NCBI GenBank assembly: GCA_030581615.1
Contig: JAKTTT010000004.1
Span: 1 to 64,000, forward strand
Reading direction: 5' to 3'
DNA length: 64,000 bases
Origin: Alloascoidea africana
Taxonomy: Eukaryota > Ascomycota > Alloascoideomycetes > Alloascoideales > Alloascoideaceae
Part shown: one piece after another, positions 51,598 to 62,848 of the stretch
Layout: every line of letters begins with the position of its first letter
Numbering within the stretch: position 1 is the first letter of the stretch
Made by a program: the position numbers and the translations under genes
Notes under the pieces: generated by a model
Databases searched by the model: none
The model's input: only the letters and a program-made list of their open reading frames with translations
What the model was told of the DNA's origin: nothing

Positions 51598-52061
51598 ATG
51601 TGAACAAGCGTATGAAGTTGCCCAATCTAGTAGGTGCGCCTGCTGCACCTGTGGTGTTGCAACCAAGCCAGCAAAAACAATGACATAATGCTTTGCTGGT
51701 TGAGTATTTTCAAATACGCAAGAGCGAGTCGTTATAGGTAATGTGGGGTCATCGGTTTCACCATACTTTGTGAATCCGTTCTGGGGGTATCGATAGCGTT
51801 GAAGACATGATCGATCAATCGTATACTTTTGTAACAGCTAGACCACTTCTGCTGCTACTAGCTGATATTCTAACACTTGAAGAGAAACCCCACCTTTAGA
51901 GACACTTGCTACTCAATCCCACATTAAAAGAATTATTATAAAAGTGGTTCTATAAATGTTGTATATATAAGTTAATCATGAGATACAATGGTATGGTATG
52001 ATATGGTATAGTATAGTATAGTATATAGTTAATGCCTAAATGGGTCAAAAAGCGGTCATTA
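51598..52061. other. Intergenic: convergent 3' ends of RFA2-like gene and SEC62
   Basis: Just after the RFA2-like stop are a hairpin (AGGTGC/GCACCT, 51632-51650) and a second palindrome (GTTGCAAC). A TATGG/TATAG repeat lies at about 51990-52027. No gene. Confidence 0.55.
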
Positions 52062-53521
52062 TTACATTTTTTCGTCATTGATTGTTGTGTCGGGGTCTAC
52101 AACGTCCGCCGCATCCAAATCCAAATTTAGCGAAACAATCGTCCTTGTGCTTTTCCTCGTGGGGTTTGAAACGGCAGTGGGAGGGGATGCAGAGAGTGAC
52201 GATAATCTGGAAGCGGTATCCGTGTCTGTATCCTCAGTAGAGATGAGGCTGCCGTTACTGTTTCTCTTACTTGTGAGCATTGCGAGAGCAGAAGGACCGG
52301 TGCCGGATTTGTGCAAGTATAGAGCCTCCACGTCGCGCTGCTTCGTTGCCATGAGTAGAGATGATCTGCCCGAATTTGAGTTTGAGTTTGAGCTTGAGGA
52401 AAGGCGTCGCTTGGACTTTGACCTTGATTTGGTCCGTAGATGTTGGCTGTCGGTGGTGCTTTTTGCAGAGATCTTCTTTGGTTTCCTGTGTGCTGCAGTG
52501 GTGCGTATCAGCTTCTCCTCTTGGGGAGGTGTGTGCTGTTGTTGTGGATGCTCGCGCTCGCGCTTGGGCTGGTGGTGCCCATGGTGCTGGAGCTCGTGCT
52601 CATCATGTCCTGGGTCATGGCCATCGCTGCGGTCATGCTGCAAGAGGTGGCGATAAATGTTAGAAATCTTCTATTCTTTATCGTCATTGCGATAATGGAG
52701 ATATAATCAAGAAAAAAAAACGTGGTGCTGTGTTAAACGCAATATTAAAAATAGAGAAACACACACTTACCCATCCAAATGCATAGAGTGGAATGAAATT
52801 GTCGACTAGGGCTGTTGACATGGGTTGAGCAAACAGGTTAGGGAAGATGAGGATGCCCTTTGAGCAGGACAATGATAGGGAGGCCGTGAGGACAAACAGG
52901 AGCAGTCTGACCAAGGAGAGGGAGAAGAAGAGGGCAAAGACGGAGCCCAGGGTGTAGATGGATAAGTAGAGTAGTGCATATTGCGGCAAGAGATAGAGGA
53001 TGAGGAGGAAGATGGACATGAGCACTGAAGTGAGGACAGTGACCAGAGCACAGCGCCAGAGCCGCTGCCATGTCCAAGGCCGGTAGATCCAGACGTAGTA
53101 CATGTCGGGACCAAATTCCTGGATAGGCTGGGGCACGAGGGCCGGGGCGTTGGGGAGCTTTTTCAGCCCGAGGTCTCTGGCCTGGGAGGTTGTGAGCTTG
53201 TCTACTCGTTGGGCCATGGAGCACAGAGCGAGTTGGGCAAAGACTTCGAGGGCCTTTTGATGGCTGTTGATGATGGGCATGTGGGAGTTATGTCTGGCCT
53301 GGGTGCGTCTATAGTCCTGAGACTCCAGGGCTCGGATCGCACGTTTGACTAAGAGGTTGTTGTTAGTGATTGAACCGTGTAGCATTGGGTATTTAGTACT
53401 GGCACTTACCTCGGAAGAAGTCGTGCTCGGTGTCGTTATAGATGCCCTTGCGCTGTTTGAGCAGAGGATGGGCATAGAGGAACTTGGCGATGGCCATGGT
53501 CTCTTTGGACGGGCGAGGCAT
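52062..53521 (-). CDS. SEC62: Sec62, ER post-translational translocon subunit
   Basis: Sec62 works with Sec63 and Sec61 in post-translational import into the ER. Exons 53410-53521, 52771-53348 and 52062-52637 splice to 421 codons. The N-terminal domain reads AIAKFLYAHPLLKQRKGIYN, then DFFRVKRAIRALES after splicing, the family signature. MYYVWIYRP precedes two membrane helices (about 140-200). IFPNLF and FIPLYAFGW end the conserved core. Introns have GTAAGT donors and a CTAAC branch in the second. After the core comes a 190-residue tail rich in histidine (HDRSDGHDPGHDEHELQHHGHH), then arginine/serine, unlike the 283-residue S. cerevisiae protein. The tail is in a separate exon and is low in complexity, so its length is credible but its role unknown. 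Confidence 0.93.
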
Positions 53522-54748
53522 GGTGGGAGGAAGGCTGGTTACGAGACTAGAAGAATGGGGAAGAAGACGAGTCCAAGTTCGGGAAGAGTAAGAGTAAGAG
53601 TAAGAGTAAGAGTAAGAGTGAAGTAGAGTGAGAGCAGTGACTCCTGGGAGAGCCAAACGAGAAAACGAGCTTCGCTTAACACTCCAGGCTGCCCAACATA
53701 TTGTGTCGCACAACAGCTGGGCTGGGGAAGCTGCCCTCTGCCCCGAGAGCCAACATTGCCGCTTTGAGCCACCTGCCGAGCAGCCAGAGGCCAGAAACCA
53801 GAGGCCGAAGCCAGAGGCTGAAGCCAGAGCCTGCGAGGCACAGATCCGGACGGACGAAAAGCCCACGGGCCCGCCAGCGTTCGCTGCTTCGCTGCTTTGC
53901 TGCTTCGGCTGCTCTCGTCCTCGTCTTGTCCTCGCACTCTCGCTTTCTTTCTCTCCCGGTCGTCTGTTTAGCCGCCCACCCCCACATGTTGGGGAAAAAA
54001 CGGGTCACGTGCGTGTTGGGAGAACAACATTAAACACCCACGCACCCACACGGATCGGCCGATGCAGGACGCCGCACAGCCTGCATATTTACCACGCACG
54101 CACGTTTTTATATATTTGTTACCCGGACACCATGCATGCCTATTCCAAGCAAAGAAAATGAATGTGGGACACGTTTTAAAGTTTTGAAGCCAGTTCTTTT
54201 TTTTTTTTGGTTGTTGTTGTTGTTTTCTATGCATAGAAGTTAAGAATCCATCCACCCCACCGATGTGCATATCCGATTGATGGAAAGGGTTTAAAACTAT
54301 GGATGAAGAGATAAAATAAAAAAGTCATGGATAACGTACAAGTAGGCGAGATTGAGCGGGACACAATGCAAAACGCAATACAACAAAAATGTATCATAAA
54401 CCTGTCAAATTCGTTTCGTTTCGTTTCTTGTCATGAGCTACATAAATATGGGGCACGCTATGTAGGCATGGACAATGCAAAAGTCCTATCAAACAACAAC
54501 ATAAATAAATAAAGATTTCTTTGGAAGGTCTTTCTTGTACCTCTGCAATAAATAAAAAAAAATGACAAAATGTATGGTGGTGGTGGTGGTGGTAATAAAT
54601 AAAGTAGAAAAGCAGTATTCTAATGTACACAAAAGCAGCAATCAATCAATTAATCAACCAATCAATCGATCAAACCAACATAGTCATTGTCAATAATCAT
54701 AATCATAATCATAATCATAATAATCCCAATTTTGCCATTGTTCTTGTT
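53522..54748. other. Intergenic: SEC62 promoter and lipase 3' end
   Basis: A GTAAGA tandem repeat lies at about 53588-53622. An imperfect repeat of GCCAGAGGC-like units spans about 53765-53845 in a GC-rich patch. TTACCCGG (Reb1 type) is at 54119-54126, about 600 bp from SEC62. A TGG microsatellite is near 54572 and a CATAAT repeat near 54700. No gene supported. Confidence 0.5.
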
Positions 54749-57122
54749 TTATTCGCCATGATTTCTCACGAGACCCTCTATAGAAGTAGCAGTTCTTCTC
54801 GAGATTACATCCGCACTCTTCTTGTATGTCATGTCTTCCCATGCCTTGGCCTCCTCCGGGGATAAATTCTTGTTTCTGATCCCAGCACCCTTTGTTCTCA
54901 TCTGTTTCTTTTGCCTTTGCCTTTGCTTCTGTGCTAGTCTTCGCGGTGGAAACGGCTGGTGCGAAGATAGATAGATATCATCACTATCCGAAATGTAAAA
55001 ATGTACGTCCCGATCAGAGTCTGTATTCGAGGATGGCGAAATCACAGATGGGGTCTTGACGCTCTCCGAGGCAGATGTAGAAGAATGACTCGATGAGAGC
55101 TCCGGAAGAAATGCTGTAGGATCAAACTTTTGTTCCGGCACTGGAGCTGGAGCTGATAAATGCGATTTGGGTCGGCCGAACGTTTCTGCCTTTAGTCGTT
55201 CAAGCAAACTGCGAAAAGCATCTTTCCGATCATCAATATGAAGGTTTCCATTCATATACTCTGGTTTTGCAACACACTCTTCCTCCTCCTCTTCTTCATC
55301 TGCCTCTTCCTCCTCCTCTTCCTCCTCTTCTTCTTCTTCCTCTGCACCATTTTCCAAAAAATGGGAAATCCAAGTTTCAATTCTCCTTCGTGCAAATTTC
55401 GACTCTGGCAAAAGCGGTCCCATTTGTAAAAACCCATGTGAAACCCCTTTGAGAATATTAATCTCTACAAACTCGTCATCTTGCCATGATCGCGCTCCCA
55501 GACTCTTGTGTTTTGCCTCTCGCAATTTGGCTGCAAATATCATCGAATCATCCACAAGTGGATCAGCCTCTCCACATATCAAACACACTTTGGGGAATTT
55601 CGCAAGTAAATTCAACGGTGCCAAAACCGGAGATATATAATAGTCGTTTTTCAAATCCGCAACTTGGTTTTCCGAATTTGTGTAAAGTAGTAGAATCGCA
55701 CGTAACAACTCGGGAGGTAAAATTCTGTCATTTGAGTATGCAATTTTGGAAGTAATCACGAGTGAAGAGGTCCCTTGTGCTCTCATGTCAGGCTCTACAG
55801 ACGCTGAGGCTGAGGCAAACTCGGTGGGAGCAGGTAAATTTCTGTAAGATTTAGATTTCCTAGATTTCAAAAAGCTAGGAATTTGTTCCTGAACATGGTC
55901 ATTGCTCAAGAGACTGCCAACATCCACAACGGTTCCTTGGCGCGATTTGATGTAACTGGACATTCGATTAAAAGCTTCCGTCTTCTGAGCATACAACTCG
56001 GGTTTGGCCTCTTTGACCGACTCCTTACGGATTAGGCTCATTTGCTCTCCCGTCAAACAGCACGTGTAGTCAAGGTCCAGCGCCGGGTACACCAGAACAA
56101 TGCCGTTGGGGTGCTTGAGGTCCAGAGATGACGTCAGGATGCGAAGCATTAGCCCCGTGGCCAGGTTGCCTCCACTATAAACCGCATCAGTTAGTCAATA
56201 ACAACAAAAAAGCATATAGTGCGAGAAATACTTACGCAGAGTCGCCTACGAGAACGATTTCGGGCATGGTGGAGCCGTCGAGTCCCAAACACGCACCTCT
56301 TGTTCTGTTGATCTGAACATATGTATCAAAACACTCATCGAGTGCGTAGGGATAAGGATACTCGGGGGCCTTTTTGTAGTTGATTGCCACAATGGGCAAT
56401 CTAAATTTTTTGGCCCACTCTCCAATAACAGTTTCGTACTCATTGGGGCTCATGGCCACAAACCCACCACCGTGGATCATCAAGATAACTTTTTTCGAGG
56501 TTGCAAATTCTTTCTTCTTGCCATCGAACCAGACACATCCCTGCACGGGCTCGGTGTAAGAAGAATGAGAAGGACGTGCAATTTCCAAATTGCGCTTGAC
56601 CTTGACCTTGGGTGTTATAAACCAAACTGCAGCGCGGATATAGGGGTTTTGAAGCTTGTCGAGGGAGACTCTAGCGAGTTTGATGGAAAGCACGGACTGG
56701 TAAGCCTTGACCTTGTTCACAGCCTGTTCAGCAAAAACAAGGTAGTAACCTGTAAACACCAAAGACATAATGTCACGGAGCCAAGGCCTTTTGATTTTCA
56801 TAGCTGTCCAGAACCCAGCATCCATAGCGGTCATAATCCAGGAGACTCTGTAAAAACTCCTCGAGTAGACGTTTCTTAGTGGTTGTGGGGGTTGAAAATG
56901 AAAGATCTTGTCCACGTTTTTAATCACGTAGTAGCATGTGAGAGTTAGCACGTAAAGTTGCCAAGCAGAAAATCGTTTAGAAAGGAATTTTGAAATGTGT
57001 TGTACATAGCGGGGGCCATGTGTAGGGCCTTTTACCAGATAGACGATCCAGGCAAAGGCTACGAGATAGGATTGGTATTTTTTAACTGAGTAGGAGGGCC
57101 TACCGCAGAGGTCGTCTATCAT
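54749..57122 (-). CDS. HSL-type alpha/beta hydrolase (lipase/esterase)
   Basis: This is a probable neutral lipid or ester hydrolase. Exons 56236-57122 and 54749-56174 splice to 770 codons. The N-terminal 170 residues have hydrophobic segments (YLVAFAWIVYLV, LYVLTLTCYYVI, IMSLVFTGYYLVF) that should anchor it in the ER or lipid-droplet membrane. The hydrolase motifs are HGGGF (oxyanion hole), GDSAGGN (nucleophile Ser, restored across the intron), DPLVDD (acid) and VSHGF (His), which define the hormone-sensitive lipase clan. The intron has a GTAAGT donor and a TTGACTAAC branch. After the core are a polyglutamate stretch of more than 20 acidic residues and a 170-residue disordered tail. The exact substrate cannot be stated. 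Confidence 0.88.
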
Positions 57123-58315
57123 AATGAAAAGTCAATAGGGATAGAGTAGTCACCACAAGGCATTCAAGAGGTAAAAAAAAAAAAAATGAGAAAGAAAGAA
57201 AGAGTTTTGTGGAGTAGACCAGTCTTTATAAATAAATGTATGGGGTAGCTACACATTCATTGGCATGTGAAGAGCACAAACCGCAGAAGCGTATGCGAGT
57301 GCAGCTGCCCAAAAAGGCACAGAAGCAAAAAAAAGAGTCTCGGACCCCAACGCACACGCACGCACGAGGCTGCAGAGTGCCAACGGGCTGCATGCAGGCT
57401 GTTCCTCCTCTTGCCCAGTTGGGCGGTCTGCATGCGACTGTGGCATGTGACAGTGGAGACCAGAGAGCAGTGGGACTAAACATCGAAAAACGGGAACAAG
57501 CGTGCAAAAAGACGTTTGACTAAGCAGAGCCTTTCTTCATTGCAATCACACAGGGCTGTGGTGTTCTTCCATGGATAGATCGATCCGTGATCACAGCCCC
57601 AGGGTGTTTGTTCTTGGCCTGTGCTTGTGCTTGTCCGCGTCCTCTCGCTCTCAATCTGTTTCCGCTCCCGTTCCCGTTCCCGCTGCCGCTGCCGCGCCCG
57701 CCAAAGAAGGTTGACCCCACACCAAGTCACACCTGCTGGGAGTCGCTGGTGGTGGCAGAGCAAAAAAACTAAAAGGCGGTGGAAGCGGAAGCGGGAACGG
57801 AAGCTGGCCCGGCACCGCTAGTTGACAATCTCAATCTCCCAGAACTCCCGCAAAAGTGCCAAGACCGGCTCCCAGGGCCAAAAATCAAATTCAAGCAAGA
57901 TGAAGCTTTGATGAAGCTGTCTGATGAGTCCCTTGGACGCATCTGTCTGATGACACACACTCTCTCACGGTTTCTCAATCCTGGGGTAAAATTCTGCAAA
58001 CTTTGTTGCTTCCTCCTCTTTGACAAAAAAAAGCACCAATCACCAAAGTGCTTAATACTCCATCAGAGGGCACCATATTTCCCCTTTTCCCTCTGGTTTA
58101 ACCCAAGATTAATCCTCTTACTCCATACTACACATCCCGATTGCCCATCATCCAGTCTGACACTCTTGTTGAAGAGATGGAGGTCTCCATGACAACCACA
58201 CAAAATCCAATACACCCGTACACCTCCCTTCCAGCAGGTAAACAAAAACATAAACTCCTCTTCAAAAGTCAATGATTGACAGGGAAGCAATAGATAGATA
58301 CCCATACTTGCAAAA
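57123..58315. other. Divergent intergenic: lipase and coiled-coil gene
   Basis: Holds a GC-rich CCGTTCCCG-type repeat near 57660-57700 and a purine run near the lipase start. No gene is supported and no Reb1-type site was seen. Confidence 0.5.
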
Positions 58316-61300
58316 ATGACTTCGGTGTTCAGCGACTCTGAGATTTACGCTTCACGAAGTAGCACGACCAAGAAAGAATTTGGCAGTTATTCTAACGACC
58401 ATATCACCAGTGGTCAAGATCCTTCGTCTTTCAACACAACTAACCAAGACATTACTGGTCTATTTGCTCATTCAGAATCTCAGTCCTACAAGTATAATGA
58501 TGATGACAGTGAAAGTACGCGCTCATCTCTGGATATGAACCCCCAGCTTATAGATCTCGCCAGTAACGATCCGAATGTTAGTGGCACGAATAGTCACACT
58601 GGTGGTATGTGTGTTTACTTTCTAAACCTGCCTTTCTCTCTGTTTTAAACTGTCTAAATACTTACCCATCATGCCACTAGGCCAAGACAACTCTATAAAG
58701 AAAGGTACCCATTCTGCTTCAAGAATCCCCACAATGCCAAAACACCAAGAACGAAAACGACAACAACATTCAAACACTGCAATCACCCCTGCAAAACAAT
58801 CCCAAAAGAGCTTGTATAAGCCTCTACCAGGAAACCAATCCCAGTCTCATTTCTCCCAAATTCTCTCCGAATCAACGCCCTACCAGAGTAACACCGATAA
58901 GGGAGACCTTCACAACGTTCAACAACTCAAATCGTTGCAGGCACAATTAGAGAAGCGCCATTTACAAGGCACAGTAAGACCAAATAACGGTACAGGCTCA
59001 ATCAGACAAATGCCAGGAACACCAATTCCAAAGTCTACTAATGTTTTATCGCCAAAAGCGGTTCCCCAGAATCATACAATGCCCACAAGCCCAGGGAGAA
59101 GTCGGCTACATATTGTCTCCAATTTCGATTCAAGTCCTAGTTCAGCTTCCTCTAGGAAAACCTCTTCATTTCAATACGACGACTCGGCAAATGATCATTT
59201 GACCGGTGAGTCTCCTGCTCCAAGTACACAAATAAAAGACTTGACTGTACAGCAATTCCAAGAGCTCATTGCTTCCATTACCCAAAGAAACCATCCCTCT
59301 GCTCCAACCCCAGCTCCCGTCCAAACTCAGGAATCAAAATCAACTACAGAAGCTAAATCAACTGAAAGTGAAACTGAAAAAACAAATTATGAGAGCAAAT
59401 CTGGGCAGGAAAGCATATCCAAACCTAACCAGAGCATCTTTTCAAAGAAAAAACCCAGACTTAGAGATGGTCAAGTACAGGCTGCTTTAGTAGACAGGTC
59501 TACTGACATTACGATTCTCGCTACGCAATCCGTGGGCACGGAAACGCTTAAGCCGGCTCTTCAAAACCAGCAAGTTCAGGCTGCTGTGGTGGATAAATCT
59601 GTTGAGGTGGAAATGCCACTTGAAAAGCCACAAGTACGAGATGCTGGCGCACAGGCAGCTGTAATTGACAAATCAACAAACATCTCTCGAGTTCAGAACG
59701 TATCTCACTCAGACTCCGAGTCTGATTCTGTTAATGAAGAGCACCTTCCAGACCAGAATGATCCAGATGAGTCTGTTTTTTCCCCAGTTTTGCAAGTTGA
59801 GAGCATCCAGGCCGCTGTTGTAGACAGGTCAACAGAGATAGAACCAGTGCATGGACCTCCACAAATCCCAAACTACCAGGTCTCGCAAACCTCTTTGCGC
59901 GAGCCTTTATGGGCAAATGTTTTGAATCCGGATAACCTCTCACCAAAGACGGATAATCGGGAATCAGATCAAGATGCAGAAGTGTCCTACAGTATTCCCA
60001 ATGGCAGACCATACCCTAGACCGGCATCACCTACCCTCCCCCGACGCAATGTCCATCTTTCTCAGTCCTATCCTGAAACCATGATGCCTAGACAAGTTCA
60101 CATTTCGTCAGAAGAGTCATTTGTTTCCAACTGGGTGGAAGATGTTACCAACTCACGAACCCATCTCCCTGCAAACTCACAGGGATCGGAATTGTATAGT
60201 CTCAAACAGTTCATGATGCAGTTCCCGAACGGAGAAAACATTCTTCGTGCTTTTTATTTCCCTAGCACTTCGGATTATGGAACAGAAGCGATTCCTTATG
60301 AAAATGTCCCTGCTTCTGTGGATAATTTCAAAGCTCCATCAATAGGTGACTCAGCGAGCCAACAACAACAACAACAGCAGCAGCAGCGGAAGCCCGAGTC
60401 TGTCCCCGAGATTGATCCCAACAAGACTGCTGATTATACAAATCTGAGCTCGTATATGAGCATACAGGTTCCCCGGCCCATGTCCACTAGTTCCAATCTC
60501 CGAGGAGCCAGTGATATATTGGAGAGGCCAAGTGACAAGGACAAGCATCACGATGATGCTGGCGCTGGCGCTGGCGCTATGCCCTCGGAACTTGTCGACA
60601 TATTAAATCAATTGCACGAATTACAGCTGAACTATAACCGAACTGTGCAGGTCCATAGATCGCAAATAGAAGAGATTGAGGAGAGTTACCGACAGAAACT
60701 GGAGGAGAGACAGAAAGAGCTAGAAGAGTCACAACAACGACAAGCTGATCTTGAACTGGAACTACAATCAAAACAAGAATTGATAGTCGATTTGGAATCT
60801 AAGCTAAAGACTAAATCCACCGATCTGGAAACAGTTTCAGAAAAGTTGGCGGCTGTTCTTGGCGATGAAACTAAGAAACTGGGACCCGAAAAAATGCCAG
60901 ATGCCCGCATGGTTGAGCCTTCAAAATTTCAGTCTATTGCTAAAAACAAACAGATCTACTATAAACTTCAAATGGACCATGTCGATTTGTTATCAATTAT
61001 AGAGGTACAAAACATTGTGAAAAATATTTTGCTACAATTGGCAGTCCCATTGGACTCTTTACCATCAAGAGTTGAATCAATTGCAAGAGTTTTACAAAGA
61101 GAAGATTGGTTACTCCAGTTTGTGAATAAGATTCATCAGACTTTATACAATGGAGAAAATCTAAACTTGAAAAAAAATAAAAATGAAAAGGGCAAAGTGG
61201 ACCTTCAACAGTACAGGAAATGTTTGGATGATATGAATGTGAGAATTCATCGACTGGTACAGGTCGTTGACAAGATATACACCAAAAAGTACATTTATCT

Positions 61301-61346
61301 GGCGGAGAAAGAGAAACAGCGGCTAGAAAAAGAATATAAAGGTTGA
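58316..61346 (+). CDS. Unrecognised coiled-coil protein with a repeated motif
   Basis: Exons 58316-58604 and 58681-61346 splice to 984 codons; the 76-bp intron starts GTATGT. I do not recognise the family. Order of parts: a disordered S/T/N-rich N-terminus (1-350); four copies of a 12-residue motif like QAA(L/V)VD(R/K)SxD/E at about 362-373, 395-406, 420-431 and 472-483; another disordered stretch with Q-runs; then a coiled coil (about 700-790, SQIEEIEESYRQKLEERQKE and following). A predicted globular helical C-terminus follows (about 815-984, HVDLLSIIEVQNIVKNILLQLAVPLDSL and DWLLQFVNKIHQTLYN). The layout fits a cytoskeletal or spindle pole scaffold. That is inference from architecture only. 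Confidence 0.85.
59475..59840 (+). repeat. Four-copy 12-residue repeat inside the coiled-coil protein
   Basis: The motif (V/A/I)QAA(L/V)(V/I)D(R/K)S(T/V)(D/E/N)(I/V) occurs four times at spacings of 33, 25 and 52 residues. The DNA copies have diverged while the residues are conserved, which points to selection on the protein. Confidence 0.8.
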
Positions 61347-61549
61347 GATACTTTTAGCATTCCCTTTTTTTTTCATTTGTTTGTATGTGTTTTCTATCCT
61401 TGTATTTAGTGGTGATTTATAATGTGATTAATTAATGAGGAGTTCAGTAACGGCAAATGATCAACATGTAAGATCAAAAAAAGACAGGAGAAGGAAAACA
61501 ATAATACACTCGTTACTTCATTAGACTTGTACAGAGCTGGTTTTGCCAC

Positions 61550-62848
61550 TCATTTGATTTGTATGACCTTGACGTCAAATGTCAGCTCACTGTTGGGGGG
61601 AATTCCTGGGAGTGATTTTTTGCCGTATGCCATTGAAGCAGGAATAACTATCCTTCGCTCGCCCTTCTCCCTCATGCCCGCAATACCGATTTCCCATCCC
61701 TTTATGACATCGCCATTACCGAGTGTGAACTGGAATGGTTTACCTTTTGTATTTGAATCAAAAACCCTGCCATCTTCCAGTTTCCCAATGTATCGTAGAG
61801 CAATCTTGGACCCCCGTTTCGCAATTTTAGAGCCTTCATTTCCGATTTTCCGGTCCACGATCGAAACGCCGCATGAGAGAATTCGCGTACCAGATGGACC
61901 GGACTCCAGCTTTTTAGAGAACTCGACTCTTTTCTCCTCCCGTTTACTGCATTTGTTTTTCAAAATCTTGGTTTTCGTCCTCTTGGATCTTTCATCTGCT
62001 TCATCATTGTCTTTATCAACACCACGCTTCCGCTTCTTGGATGATGTAGGCTCCGCTAACTCTTCTATATTCTCTTGCTCGCTTAAACTTATAGATATTG
62101 TTGCGCTGTCCTCTCTGTATTTATCTTCTTCCTCGCTCTCGTCTTCTTGGCTATCTCCGTCAAGTTGCTCTTCCTCTGTTTCGGAAACTTCAACGAGAAT
62201 GGGAATTTCTTCATCTCCAGATTCGTCATCTTCATCATTGTGATGTCCTCCACTATTCGCACTTTCATCAAATGGATGGTATACATAATTGCCAGTTAAA
62301 TGGATTGTATATGACCCTGAGCATTCAAAAGTGATATTTTCTCTTTTATTGATTATTAGGTCAATTGTATGTTGGCACTGCTTCTCCGGCGATAGAGTAC
62401 AGATAATGTAATTCTCAACAACTTCTGTTTCGGTGTCTGAGTTGCGATTTACACCAGATTCCTCATTTGTTCCAGTACCATTGTTACGGGAGTGTACACC
62501 ATTTGATCTCAGATCTGAATTTCCATTCAAATTAGAATGTAGGTTTGACGGTGAATCAGGTTGAGTATTGGATGCGCCATTGCTTTCTAAACCCCCGGAC
62601 TGCTCGTTTTGGTTATTGTAACTTGTCGAAGGTCTCCTTATCAGCTTTATAATCCTCAAACTTGAAGGTCTACGCTCTTCATCGACTGCATCATTAGGAT
62701 CAATAGCAGCAGAAGTTATGCGAATTGTGATTAGGTGCTGCCCTCCAATTGCCTCTACAACCTGGTTTGGAGGAATCTTGATGTTGTAAGAAGCAAACGG
62801 TAAAAGAGGAGGACATTCAGAAACCTCATGTCCTTGAATAAATGGCAT
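61550..62848 (-). CDS. FPR3: Nucleolar FKBP-type proline isomerase
   Basis: Fpr3/Fpr4-type proline isomerases act on histones and rDNA chromatin in the nucleolus. The 432-codon intronless frame begins with the nucleoplasmin-like N-terminal domain. Acidic blocks (EDDESGDEE, DSQEDESEEEDK) and a lysine-rich segment follow. The C-terminal FKBP domain (about 322-432) has SKIALRYIGKLEDGRVFDSN, KPFQFTLGNGDVIKGWEIGIAGM and GERRIVIPASMAYG. The Fpr3/Fpr4 pair arose late in Saccharomyces, so either name applies. A CGGGTAA site lies 178 bp upstream. Its 3' end faces the coiled-coil gene (203 bp gap). Confidence 0.93.
   Translation of the reverse strand: MPFIQGHEVSECPPLLPFASYNIKIPPNQVVEAIGGQHLITIRITSAAIDPNDAVDEERRPSSLRIIKLIRRPSTSYNNQNEQSGGLESNGASNTQPDSPSNLHSNLNGNSDLRSNGVHSRNNGTGTNEESGVNRNSDTETEVVENYIICTLSPEKQCQHTIDLIINKRENITFECSGSYTIHLTGNYVYHPFDESANSGGHHNDEDDESGDEEIPILVEVSETEEEQLDGDSQEDESEEEDKYREDSATISISLSEQENIEELAEPTSSKKRKRGVDKDNDEADERSKRTKTKILKNKCSKREEKRVEFSKKLESGPSGTRILSCGVSIVDRKIGNEGSKIAKRGSKIALRYIGKLEDGRVFDSNTKGKPFQFTLGNGDVIKGWEIGIAGMREKGERRIVIPASMAYGKKSLPGIPPNSELTFDVKVIQIK

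Noticed and set aside
52078-52656. Plus-strand frame opposite the SEC62 tail
   Set aside because: Mirror frame; the minus strand continues the SEC62 protein after a consensus splice.
53628-54161. Plus-strand frame of 177 codons upstream of SEC62
   Set aside because: It runs through an imperfect tandem repeat and a promoter; no motif.
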